This document shows, piece by piece, positions 1 to 6,342 of a stretch of DNA of 10,644 nucleotides (position 1 is its first letter; each line of letters starts with the position of its first letter). The stretch lies in contig JAQBTI010000058.1 of NCBI GenBank assembly GCA_027624995.1, positions 1 to 10,644 of the forward strand, in the 5' to 3' direction. The notes under the pieces were generated by a model. The model saw nothing but the letters and a program-made list of their open reading frames with translations, had not been told where the DNA came from and made no database searches. This stretch comes from Chloroflexota bacterium. Lineage in GTDB: Bacteria > Chloroflexota > Dehalococcoidia > Lucifugimonadales > CATQGZ01. A program made the translations under genes and the position numbers.

Positions 1-1096
1 TTGTTTCCAGCGCCGACGGTTCAGAGAAGAGTTCCGCCAGGTCTGATACACCGGTGTTCTTCTCTTGGACCAGTACCTTGAAGTTTCCAAGGCCGGGAGA
101 CTTGACCAACTCCAGCATCCCCAAACGATTGGCCTGCCGCTCACGCTCACCCAGGTCCATCCGCCGCAGCCTGTCGAGCATATAGTCGAAGCCATTTCGT
201 CTGAGAAACTCCGACTGGTCCACCCGACCCACGGTCCGGAGGCCCGCTGCGTCGCCCGCGTCCTCAAGGTGTCCGAAATCGACGTCGGCCGTGATGTCCT
301 GCCGTCCGATACGCCCGTACAGGTCCGTCCCTTGCGTGTGGCGGCGATAGGTCTGGAGAGTTCCGGCGGATCTATCCCGGCGAAGCCGCTCTATGCCATC
401 GTAGCCGTAGTCAATAGTGAGGACAAAACCCCTCTCCAGCAATTCGGCCGCCTGTGCCATCCAGGGCTCAATGGCCACGCAGACCTCACCCTCGTATCCG
501 TCGGGGAGGTCTACGCCGAGGCGGCGGACGCGTTTTTCGATGAGTGGGGTCGATGGCTCCCCCGGAGCGTCTATCAGTGCCCCATTTGCGTCGGTCGTTA
601 CGAAGATCTCCTCGATCTTCCCATGGCTAATCCGGAATCGGTGCACCGGGAATGCGTCGAAAAGCTCGTTGGAGATGATGCATCCGACGGCGCTCCGGAA
701 AGGGAGGCCGTTAGCCGTGACTCTCTCCACTCCGCGATCGAGGCTGCTGGGCTTGGTCCGGTCAACTGCAATATATCTGAGCGCGTCTGCGAAGTCGCTG
801 GACGCGGCGGTTTGAACGTCTGCGGCAAGCAGCCCGTTGCTCGCGCCCGGCTCGATGACGTAGAACGTGGAGTGCTGGCCGAAGGCCTCCCACATCGAGC
901 GTAGTTGCATGGCAATTACAGCGGCGAAGGCAGGGTGTGCGGCTGGGCTGGTGAAATAGTCGGGCCCGACTCCACCGCCGCTGGAGTAGAACCCGCCGTG
1001 AGGGTGGTAGAGGGCCACCTGCATGAACTCGGCGAAGGTGATCTGGCCTTCGGCTGCGATGCGGGACCTGATCTGGGCTTCCGGTGAGGTTTCCAT
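1..1096 (-). CDS. midA: MidA/NDUFAF7-family SAM-dependent methyltransferase (3' end off window)
   Basis: A frame open from 1096 to the left edge gives 365 residues with no stop, so only the C-terminus is missing; family members are roughly 350-400 residues. Seen: an N-terminal block F24-M-Q with ALYHPHGGFY at 28-37, then DYFTSP at 46-51, both typical of this family (DUF185). The SAM-binding loop after a beta strand reads IEPGASNG (81-88) instead of the commoner GxGxG form. SNELFDAFPVH (142-152) and IDYGY (228-232) follow, then a TLQTYRRH block (246-253) and QDITADVDF (266-274). Known: the mitochondrial relative NDUFAF7 methylates an arginine of complex I subunit NDUFS2; bacterial substrates are largely unknown. 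The ATG at 1096 has no clear ribosome site, and a GTG two codons upstream (1102) is equally possible. It lies about 30 bases beyond a terminator, so it probably has its own promoter, which I could not identify. Family assignment is firm; the substrate is not visible. Confidence 0.85.
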   Translation of the reverse strand, partial: METSPEAQIRSRIAAEGQITFAEFMQVALYHPHGGFYSSGGGVGPDYFTSPAAHPAFAAVIAMQLRSMWEAFGQHSTFYVIEPGASNGLLAADVQTAASSDFADALRYIAVDRTKPSSLDRGVERVTANGLPFRSAVGCIISNELFDAFPVHRFRISHGKIEEIFVTTDANGALIDAPGEPSTPLIEKRVRRLGVDLPDGYEGEVCVAIEPWMAQAAELLERGFVLTIDYGYDGIERLRRDRSAGTLQTYRRHTQGTDLYGRIGRQDITADVDFGHLEDAGDAAGLRTVGRVDQSEFLRRNGFDYMLDRLRRMDLGERERQANRLGMLELVKSPGLGNFKVLVQEKNTGVSDLAELFSEPSALET

Positions 1097-1115
1097 TCGC
1101 ACGATACTGAAGGTC

Positions 1116-1149
1116 AAAAAGAGAAGGGGCCCTTCCACGGAAGGGCCCC
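1116..1149 (-). terminator. Intrinsic terminator after citrate synthase/small-gene unit
   Basis: An inverted repeat at 1126-1149 pairs GGGGCCCTTCC with GGAAGGGCCCC almost to the centre, giving about 10 GC-rich pairs with a four-base loop. On the minus strand it is followed directly by TTCTCTTTTT (1125 to 1116), the U-rich tract expected of a Rho-independent terminator. On the plus strand the flank is not T-rich, so it acts for minus-strand transcripts. It begins about 43 bases after the stop of the small gene at 1192 and separates that unit from the methyltransferase. Confidence 0.88.
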
Positions 1150-1191
1150 CTCTGATCTCAGTTCCTGATCCGCGCGCGGTGGGCTAGTTTA

Positions 1192-1389
1192 TCACGCACT
1201 CGATCGAGCGCCTGGCTGCCGTCCGCGCTTCTTCTGAGAGCCATCGCGGTCCCAGCCAGACCCGGGAATCGAATTCCTGAACTCAGACCTGTCTCCACAG
1301 ACCTTACATACACCGGTACTGGTGGGCCCGTTAGGGCTCTCGATGACCCAATGGTGTTCGCAATCCGAAAGCGGCTCCTGTTCGATCAC
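1192..1389 (-). CDS. Small Cys/His (zinc-knuckle-like) conserved-looking protein, 65 aa
   Basis: A 65-residue protein with GTG start at 1389, chosen because a very strong GGAGGAGGAG lies a few bases upstream and because longer versions of the frame run back into citrate synthase. Seen: C10-x-H12-H13-W, then NGPTSTG (20-26), C28-x2-C31-G and an EFRN block (36-39). The last third is basic and flexible (KKRGRQ, 53-58). The C/H...C-x2-C spacing looks like a small zinc-binding ribbon or knuckle, but metal binding is inferred only. I recall short proteins with an HHW...NGPTS...GVC-x2-C-G pattern in Chloroflexota, without a known function. The gene starts 31 bases after the citrate synthase stop, is on the same strand, and is followed by a strong terminator, so the two are probably one transcript. 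The function is unknown; it could be a regulator, an RNA- or protein-binding accessory, or unrelated to the enzyme. Confidence 0.75.
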   Translation of the reverse strand: MIEQEPLSDCEHHWVIESPNGPTSTGVCKVCGDRSEFRNSIPGSGWDRDGSQKKRGRQPGARSSA

Positions 1390-1394
1390 GGCTG

Positions 1395-1405
1395 TCTCCT
1401 CCTCC
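1395..1405 (-). promoter_or_regulatory. Strong ribosome binding site for the small Cys/His gene
   Basis: The minus strand reads GGAGGAGGAGA ending six bases before the GTG at 1389, a tandem Shine-Dalgarno repeat. It lies entirely in the 31-base gap after the citrate synthase stop and fixes the GTG as the start of a gene too short to be called by length alone. Confidence 0.8.
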
Positions 1406-1420
1406 GCGTTATTGAGCAAT

Positions 1421-2560
1421 CTAGGCTCGCTGCTCGATGGGAACGTACTTGGCGTCCATCGGGCCGATGTAGAGTAGTCTTGGACGGATAAGATAGTTGG
1501 CCGCGTATTGCTCCAACACCTGTGACGTCCACCCTGGGATGCGTCCAATGGCGAAAATGGAGATGAACAGATCGTCGGGAATCTCCAGCAGGGAGTAGAC
1601 GGCGCCTGACCAGAAGTCGACGTTGGGATGGACACCCTTCCTTGCATATGGCTCCATCACCTTGATCAGGGCTTCGAGAACCGCGAACCACTGCGGTCGG
1701 CCTTTCCGCTCACTGAGCAGTCGAGCACCCTCTCGCAGGTGGACGGACCTCGGATCTATCGCCTTGTAGACAGGATGGCCGAAGCCCATTACGGGCTTGC
1801 CGTTGCGACGTAAGTCTTTGACGTAGCTCTCGACGTTGTCTTCGCTGCCTATCTCCGCGGCCATCTTCATGACGCCCTCGGCCGCGCCTCCGTGGATCGG
1901 ACCCTTGAGGGCGGCGACGCCGGCTGTGATTGCCGCGTGGAGGTCTGCACGGGTGGAGGCGGCGACACGGGCGGTGAACGCCGATGCATTGAGGCCGTGT
2001 TCGGCGTGGAGCACAAAGTCTCGGTCGATGAGGTCCACGTCCTCGGGATCGGGACGCTCGCCGAACAGCATGTACAGAAAGTTGCCCGCGTGACTCAGGT
2101 CGCGATCGGGTGCGACTACGTCCTTGCCCTCGCGAATGCGCGCGTGCGCAGCGACCACGGTCGGGGCTTGCGCCGTAATTCGAACGCCTTTCCGGATCGT
2201 AGCCTCCACGGAGTCGTCACCCGTGTCAGGGTCGAATGCGGCGAGGGCGGAAACTGCCGTCCGCAGGACGTCCATCGGATGGGCGTTCTTGGTCTGTCTG
2301 ATAATCTCTAGGACGCCCTCCGGTATGGCGCGACTCACCTTCAGGTCGGCGTCAAATACCGACAGTTCTTCGGAGGTTGGCAGGGAGCCGTGGATTACGA
2401 GGTAGCCGGTCTCTTCGAAGGAGGATTGCTCTGCCAGGTCGTCGATGTTATAGCCGCGGTAGAGGAGCTTCCCGGCTTTGCCGTCGATAAAGCTCGACTC
2501 GCTCTTGTCGATGTAGACGTCCCGCAGGCCCTTCTTGAGTTCGACCTTGTTGTCGGTCAT
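1421..2560 (-). CDS. gltA: Citrate synthase (type II-like short form)
   Basis: Condenses acetyl-CoA with oxaloacetate to citrate, the entry step of the TCA cycle, in the cytoplasm. The protein is 379 residues from the ATG at 2560, the usual size of short bacterial and archaeal forms. Seen: LLYRGYNI near 32-39; GPIHGGA with the active-site His at 223; the family signature GFGHPVYKAIDPR with the second His at 262; NVDFWSG with the catalytic Asp at 315; and IPGWT...RPRLLYIGP near the C-terminus, where an Arg contacts substrate. The frame can be extended 21 codons to a TTG at 2623, but the family begins close to MTDNKVELKKGL, so 2560 is preferred. Neither start has a good Shine-Dalgarno. It is transcribed divergently from rex and is followed by the small Cys/His gene. 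A 2-methylcitrate synthase role cannot be excluded from sequence alone, but no propionate genes are nearby. Confidence 0.93.
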   Translation of the reverse strand: MTDNKVELKKGLRDVYIDKSESSFIDGKAGKLLYRGYNIDDLAEQSSFEETGYLVIHGSLPTSEELSVFDADLKVSRAIPEGVLEIIRQTKNAHPMDVLRTAVSALAAFDPDTGDDSVEATIRKGVRITAQAPTVVAAHARIREGKDVVAPDRDLSHAGNFLYMLFGERPDPEDVDLIDRDFVLHAEHGLNASAFTARVAASTRADLHAAITAGVAALKGPIHGGAAEGVMKMAAEIGSEDNVESYVKDLRRNGKPVMGFGHPVYKAIDPRSVHLREGARLLSERKGRPQWFAVLEALIKVMEPYARKGVHPNVDFWSGAVYSLLEIPDDLFISIFAIGRIPGWTSQVLEQYAANYLIRPRLLYIGPMDAKYVPIEQRA

Positions 2561-2698
2561 TTCGTGCACCCAGACCTGTGACGAGATTGCGACCTGTAGG
2601 ACCCTGCGGTCCGGGAAATCCAAGGGTCGACGGCAAACGTCTGGGGCGTAAAGTTCGTGTTCCTCAAGCCTACCGGTGCCCGCGCCGACGGATTGCGA

Positions 2699-2729
2699 AT
2701 TCTAGCACCGCACAAGTGTGGCTGTCAAG
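2699..2729 (-). promoter_or_regulatory. Candidate sigma70-type promoter for citrate synthase
   Basis: The minus strand carries a perfect TTGACA at 2729-2724 and TAGAAT at 2704-2699, spaced by 19 bases, which is longer than the usual 17. Transcription would begin near 2692, giving a leader of about 130 bases before the ATG at 2560. The hexamers are good; the spacing lowers confidence. Confidence 0.5.
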
Positions 2730-2741
2730 AAATCTTGCAGG

Positions 2742-2759
2742 TCGTGCAAAAGTTCACAA
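2742..2759. promoter_or_regulatory. Candidate Rex operator
   Basis: Plus strand TCGTGCA-AAAG-TTCACAA. The known Rex box in Gram-positive and related bacteria is close to TTGTGAA-N4-TTCACAA; here the right half is perfect and the left half matches 5 of 7, with the correct four-base spacer. It sits between the two divergent promoters, five bases from the rex -35 and 12 bases from the citrate synthase -35. It could mediate Rex autoregulation and NADH-responsive control of citrate synthase. Binding is inferred. Confidence 0.6.
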
Positions 2760-2763
2760 GTTG

Positions 2764-2792
2764 TTGACGGTCGAATCAGTGGTGGCTAGAAT
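2764..2792 (+). promoter_or_regulatory. Candidate sigma70-type promoter for rex
   Basis: TTGACG at 2764-2769, an exact 17-base spacer, then TAGAAT at 2787-2792. The predicted start is near 2799, giving a 75-base leader to the rex ATG. The -10 lies inside a perfect inverted repeat, GTGGCTA-GAA-TAGCCAC (2782-2798), which may itself be an operator. Confidence 0.65.
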
Positions 2793-2798
2793 AGCCAC
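2782..2798. repeat. Perfect 7-3-7 inverted repeat over the rex -10
   Basis: GTGGCTA (2782-2788), GAA spacer, TAGCCAC (2792-2798). It spans the -10 hexamer and ends about where transcription should start, so it acts as DNA, not as an RNA hairpin, if it acts at all. The position would suit a repressor site; the binding protein is unknown. Confidence 0.5.
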
Positions 2799-2863
2799 GC
2801 CTCAATCGATCGTTGAGCGACTGTGCGGGCCTCCCGGTGGTCCGCGTTTTCCGCGCCCAGGCC

Positions 2864-2868
2864 GAGGA
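2864..2868 (+). promoter_or_regulatory. rex: Ribosome binding site deciding the rex start
   Basis: GAGGA lies five bases before the ATG at 2874. The alternative upstream GTG at 2823 has no such site and would add 17 low-complexity residues, so this site supports the shorter protein. Confidence 0.75.
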
Positions 2869-2873
2869 ATCGT

Positions 2874-3518
2874 ATGCGGGGTCCCGAGGTCCCAGAGGTT
2901 GTGGTCGTCAGACTACCACTCTACGTCAGAGCGTTGACAACAATGCTGACCGAAGGCTTGGAGGTCGTTAGCTCCCAGCAGCTCGGCAGCAGGCTCCTTA
3001 TGACTCCGGCCCAGATCCGTAAGGACCTGAGCTATTTCGGCAGATTCGGCAAGCAGGGCAGGGGATACAACGTCCGCTTCCTGTTGCAGGAACTCAGACG
3101 CATCTTGGCGCTAGATATCGAGTGGCGTGCCTGCCTCGTCGGTGTTGGGAGACTGGGACGGGCTATCATCAACTATCCGGGATTCGCGCCTGAGGCCTTT
3201 AACATCGTGGCAGCATTCGATCACGACGAAGAGCAGGTGGGCACGAAGGTCGGAGATATTCTCGTTCGGTCGATGAGCGAACTGCCTAGCACAGTGGAAA
3301 GTCTGGGCATCTCGATAGGCATTGTGGCTGTCCCGGCCACTCAAGCACAGCGTGTAATTGAGCACCTCGTCGCGAACGGCGTGCGGGGTATCCTCAACTA
3401 TGCGCCGGTTGCGCCAAAGGTGCCCGAAGGGACGGTAATCCGCAACATCGACCCAGTCCTGTCCCTTCAGTCGATGACGTTCTACCTTCGGGAATCGCTT
3501 CAGACCACGCCTGCGTAG
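2874..3518 (+). CDS. rex: Redox-sensing transcriptional repressor Rex
   Basis: A cytoplasmic homodimeric repressor that leaves DNA when NADH binds, tuning respiratory and fermentative genes to the NADH/NAD+ ratio. The 214-residue length is normal. Seen: an N-terminal winged helix with RLPLYVRAL (13-21), VSS (32-34) and the diagnostic TPAQIRKDLSYFGRFG (44-59), followed by QGRGYNV (61-67). Then a Rossmann domain has VGVGRLGRAI (89-98), the dinucleotide loop, and an acidic strand end AAFDHD (113-118) typical of NAD(H) selectivity. The C-terminal end has ILNYAPV and the FYLRE region of the domain-swapped helix. The N-terminus MRGPEVPEVVVVRLP takes the place of the usual IPxATxxRLP. It is divergent from citrate synthase, with a Rex-box-like site in between, and convergent with atpC, whose stop is only 22 bases from its own. 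Autoregulation is likely. Confidence 0.96.
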   Translation: MRGPEVPEVVVVRLPLYVRALTTMLTEGLEVVSSQQLGSRLLMTPAQIRKDLSYFGRFGKQGRGYNVRFLLQELRRILALDIEWRACLVGVGRLGRAIINYPGFAPEAFNIVAAFDHDEEQVGTKVGDILVRSMSELPSTVESLGISIGIVAVPATQAQRVIEHLVANGVRGILNYAPVAPKVPEGTVIRNIDPVLSLQSMTFYLRESLQTTPA

Positions 3519-3540
3519 GGACGAGTGCCGGGGTATAGCA

Positions 3541-3978
3541 CTAGCCGGATCGAGGTGCCCCTGGCTCCCTCCGAGGACGGCGGCGACGGGCTACCTTTAG
3601 ACGGGCCTGAGACTTCCTGATGGAGGCCATCGCGCGCCCGAGGTCGATGTCGGCTGACCTCGTGTCAAGTTGCTCCTGGGCGCGGGCCAACGCCTCTTCG
3701 GCCCTCTCCGCATCTATCTCGTCGGCCCGCTCTGCGGTGTCCGCGAGAATCGTGACCTTGTTGCCGATGACCTCCATGAAGCCACCGCTGATCGCGACGA
3801 AGCTCTCCTCGCCGTTTTTGACCACCCTGATCTCGCCGGGCGCGAGCGCCGTCAACAGCGGGGCGTGGCGGGGGAGGATGCCTAGCTCTCCGTTGATGCC
3901 GGGGACGACGAGAAGCTCAACTTCCTCGGACGAAACGAGCCGCTCGGCGGTGACTATGTCCAACTGCATGGTAGCCAT
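3541..3978 (-). CDS. atpC: F1Fo ATP synthase epsilon subunit
   Basis: Part of the F1 central stalk; binds gamma and the c-ring and, through its C-terminal helices, can inhibit ATP hydrolysis. 145 residues, slightly long for the family. Seen: the N-terminal beta-sandwich with LDIVTAER (6-13), VVPGINGELGILPRHAPLL (24-42) and ISGGFMEV (63-70). A helical hairpin rich in Ala and Glu covers roughly 84-132, with the ARLKVARRRR end. A short basic, Pro-rich tail of about 12 residues follows. The ATG at 3978 is 12 bases after the atpD stop, with a modest AGGCGG eight bases before it; an internal ATG at residue 4 is too far from that site. Last gene of the operon. No clear terminator lies in the 22 bases between it and the rex stop. 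Confidence 0.95.
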   Translation of the reverse strand: MATMQLDIVTAERLVSSEEVELLVVPGINGELGILPRHAPLLTALAPGEIRVVKNGEESFVAISGGFMEVIGNKVTILADTAERADEIDAERAEEALARAQEQLDTRSADIDLGRAMASIRKSQARLKVARRRRPRREPGAPRSG

Positions 3979-3990
3979 GGAGAGTGCCGC

Positions 3991-5388
3991 CTAAGCCCCG
4001 GCCTTCATCTTCTCTGCCTTCTCGACGGCCTCCTCAATGGGGCCGACCATGTAGAAGGCCTGCTCCGGCAGGCTGTCGTGTTTACCTTCAAGTATCTCTT
4101 TGAAGCCGCGAACCGTGTCCTTGATCGGGACGTAACGTCCCTCCTGACCTGTGAAGGCCTCCGCTACGAACATCGGCTGCGACAGGAAGCGTTGTATCTT
4201 ACGGGCCCGGCCGACTACTTGCCGGTCGTCGTCCGAAAGCTCCTCAATACCCAGGATCGCGATGATGTCCTGAAGGTCGCGGTAGCGCTGTAGTACCTGC
4301 TGTACGTTCCGGGCGACATCGTAGTGCTCCTGCCCGACGATCGAGGGTTCGAGGATGCGCGAGAGAGAGGCCAACGGGTCTACGGCGGGATAGAGGCCTT
4401 GCTCCGCGATCGAGCGCTCAAGTGCGACGACAGCGTCCAAGTGGCCAAACGTCGTGACGATGCCGGGGTCCGTATAGTCGTCGGCCGGTACGTAGATGGC
4501 CTGGAACGAGGTAATAGAGCCGTCCTTGGTGGACGTGATGCGCTCCTGTAGGTCTCCCATCTCTGTGCCCAGAGTAGGCTGGTATCCGACCGCCGACGGC
4601 ATCCGCCCAAGCAGTGCCGAGACCTCCATGCCGGCCAGGATGTACCGGTAGATGTTGTCGATGAACATCAGTACGTCCTGATTGCGGACCTCCTTGAAAT
4701 ACTCCGCCATGGTCAGCCCTGTAAGCCCGACTCGAGCCCGTACTCCGGGGGGCTCGTTCATCTGTCCGAAGACGAGCACTGTGTTCTTGAGGACGCCGGA
4801 CTCCTGCATCTCGTGCCACAGGTCGTTTCCCTCGCGGGAGCGTTCGCCGACGCCCGCGAACACGGACACGCCCTGGTGGACCGTGCCGATGTTGCGGATC
4901 AGCTCCTGGATGATTACGGTCTTGCCTACACCGGCTCCACCGTAAGCCCCGACCTTGCCGCCCTTGGTAAACGGGGTGATCAGGTCCATGACCTTCAGTC
5001 CGGTCTCTAGGATGTCGACGGTCGTTGACTGGTCCTCGAAGCTAGGGGGCTTGCGGTGGATGGGCCACCTCTCTTCCGAATCGATCTCTTCCAGGTTGTC
5101 CAATGTCTCGCCGAGAACGTTGAAGAGGCGGCCGAGGGTCTGCTCGCCGACCGGGACCGAGATCGGGGCGCCCGTGTCGACGACTTCGACCCCTCGCACG
5201 AGTCCTTCTGTCGGGCCCAGCGCCAGGCATCTGACCCAGTTGTTTCCGGTGTGCTGCTGGACCTCGAGAACCAGCTTGTCGCCGCCGATCTTTGTCTCCA
5301 GCGCGTTGTAGACCATCGGCATCTCGTCCGGTGGGAACTGCACATCGACCACGGTGCCGATTACCTGCGTTACTTTTCCGTTTGCCAT
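3991..5388 (-). CDS. atpD: F1Fo ATP synthase beta subunit (catalytic)
   Basis: The catalytic F1 subunit that makes ATP from ADP and phosphate. 465 residues, full length. Seen: the P-loop GGAGVGKT (150-157), GERSREGNDL with the catalytic Glu at 182, the Walker B strand VLMFID ending at D244, GRMPSAVGYQPTL (261-273), the family signature PAVDPLASLS (334-343), and EELSDDD (382-388), the counterpart of the DELSEED lever contacting gamma. Two places differ from the common pattern: IDNIYRY (243-249) where IDNIFRF is usual, and DPGIVTTFGHLDAVVALERS (307-326) where DPAPATTFAHLDA... is usual. Residues of the catch loop (DDYTDP, 303-308) are kept. A strong GGGGGAG precedes the ATG. Activity is expected to be normal. 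Confidence 0.98.
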   Translation of the reverse strand: MANGKVTQVIGTVVDVQFPPDEMPMVYNALETKIGGDKLVLEVQQHTGNNWVRCLALGPTEGLVRGVEVVDTGAPISVPVGEQTLGRLFNVLGETLDNLEEIDSEERWPIHRKPPSFEDQSTTVDILETGLKVMDLITPFTKGGKVGAYGGAGVGKTVIIQELIRNIGTVHQGVSVFAGVGERSREGNDLWHEMQESGVLKNTVLVFGQMNEPPGVRARVGLTGLTMAEYFKEVRNQDVLMFIDNIYRYILAGMEVSALLGRMPSAVGYQPTLGTEMGDLQERITSTKDGSITSFQAIYVPADDYTDPGIVTTFGHLDAVVALERSIAEQGLYPAVDPLASLSRILEPSIVGQEHYDVARNVQQVLQRYRDLQDIIAILGIEELSDDDRQVVGRARKIQRFLSQPMFVAEAFTGQEGRYVPIKDTVRGFKEILEGKHDSLPEQAFYMVGPIEEAVEKAEKMKAGA

Positions 5389-5439
5389 TGTTTCTCCCCC
5401 GAGGAGTTTATGAAGCTTGCTTGGTGACCCCTTGCAGGA

Positions 5440-6300
5440 CTAGCCGCCCACCGCGGCGGCGCCGCCAACAATGTCCAAAAGTTCTCGCGTAATGTTCTCT
5501 TGTCGAATCTTGTTCATTAGTAGCGTGAGGTCGTCCGACATCTCGTTTGCATTGTCGGTGGCGCTGCGCATCGCGACCATGCGGGCCGACTGCTCGCTGG
5601 CCACGTTCTCCAGCATAAAGTGATAAAGCTGCATCTCGACGAACCTGGGAAGCAGGGCTGAGAGTACCGTGGCAGCGTCGGGCTCGTAAATGTAGCCGAA
5701 AGCGTGTTGAGGGGGTAGCTCCGCGGGGGCCACCGGTAGCAAAGGCTGCACCACGGGCCGCTGGACCGTCGTGCTGACGAAGTCCGCGTAGACTACGTAG
5801 ACCGCGTCCACCTTCTCCTGCATGTAGTCGTCGATCACTATCCGAGCAATGGGCGTAGTGTCCAAGAGTGTCGGGCGGTCCCCGATACCCGTGAAGACGG
5901 CCTTGACGTCGGCCCCATACCTGACCATGAAGTCGCCACCTTTCTTGCCGGCGGCGACGACGGTCACTTTGGCCTTCTGCTCCAGCACGAACTGGCTCCC
6001 AGCCCGGTTGACGTTCGAGTTTAGCCCGCCCGTCAGACCGCGGTCGGGTGTGATATGAACGATCTCGACGTTCTTGACCTCGCGCTGCGTGAGCAGTGAA
6101 TGTATCTGTTCCTCGTCGTGAGGCTGGGCCGCCAGGTCGGCCAGGAGGCTCCGCATATGATCGGCGTAGGGCCTGCCGCTGATAGCGGCCTCTTGGGCGC
6201 GGCGCATCTTAGACGCCGCGATCATAGACATTGCCTTCGTGATCTTGGCGGTGTTCTGGACGCTGCGGATGCGGCGCCGTATCTGTCTTACGCTCGGCAT
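5440..6300 (-). CDS. atpG: F1Fo ATP synthase gamma subunit
   Basis: The rotor shaft of F1, coupling c-ring rotation to beta conformations. 286 residues, normal length. Seen: the N-terminal helix RQIRRRIRSVQNTAKITKAM (5-24), ITPDRGLTGGLN (83-94), corresponding to the SDRGLCGGLN block, and the C-terminal helix ending in MRSATDNANEM (244-254) and the signature ITRELLDIVGGAAA (270-283). The visible ribosome site (AAAGTAAT) before the ATG at 6300 is weak. The gaps to atpA (42 bases) and to atpD (51 bases) contain only ribosome-site sequence. Confidence 0.97.
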   Translation of the reverse strand: MPSVRQIRRRIRSVQNTAKITKAMSMIAASKMRRAQEAAISGRPYADHMRSLLADLAAQPHDEEQIHSLLTQREVKNVEIVHITPDRGLTGGLNSNVNRAGSQFVLEQKAKVTVVAAGKKGGDFMVRYGADVKAVFTGIGDRPTLLDTTPIARIVIDDYMQEKVDAVYVVYADFVSTTVQRPVVQPLLPVAPAELPPQHAFGYIYEPDAATVLSALLPRFVEMQLYHFMLENVASEQSARMVAMRSATDNANEMSDDLTLLMNKIRQENITRELLDIVGGAAAVGG

Positions 6301-6342
6301 ATTACTTTGCTATTCAGCACGATCAGACGGCTAGGAGGAACT

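Larger units (their letters stand above)
2561..2873. other. Divergent citrate synthase/rex intergenic control region
   Basis: 313 bases without a gene. It holds, from left to right, a leader of about 130 bases for citrate synthase, the citrate synthase promoter (2699-2729, minus), several short inverted repeats (2726-2737, 2735-2749), a Rex-operator-like site (2742-2759), the rex promoter (2764-2792, plus) with an inverted repeat over its -10 (2782-2798), and the rex leader and ribosome site. I see no hairpin in the citrate synthase leader that would suggest a riboswitch. Confidence 0.7.

Noticed and set aside
65..904. A 279-codon plus-strand open frame
   Set aside because: Lies fully antisense to the methyltransferase, whose minus-strand frame shows family motifs end to end. 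The plus-strand product shows no recognisable domain.
1112..1117. TTGACC as a -35 for the methyltransferase
   Set aside because: A properly spaced -10 would fall at and inside the start codon and reads GGAAAC, so there is no credible promoter.
1192..1647. Long 151-codon version of the small Cys/His gene
   Set aside because: The extra N-terminal part overlaps the citrate synthase end and reads as frame-shadow sequence. The strong ribosome site fixes the GTG at 1389.
2561..2623. Upstream TTG extension of citrate synthase
   Set aside because: Adds 21 residues not expected in the family and lacks a ribosome site.
2823..2873. Upstream GTG extension of rex
   Set aside because: No ribosome site, and it adds an Arg/Pro/Ser-rich stretch. 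The ATG at 2874 has GAGGA at good spacing.
3524..3542. AGTGC...GCACT stem as a bidirectional terminator
   Set aside because: Only five pairs with a nine-base loop and no T-tract on either strand.
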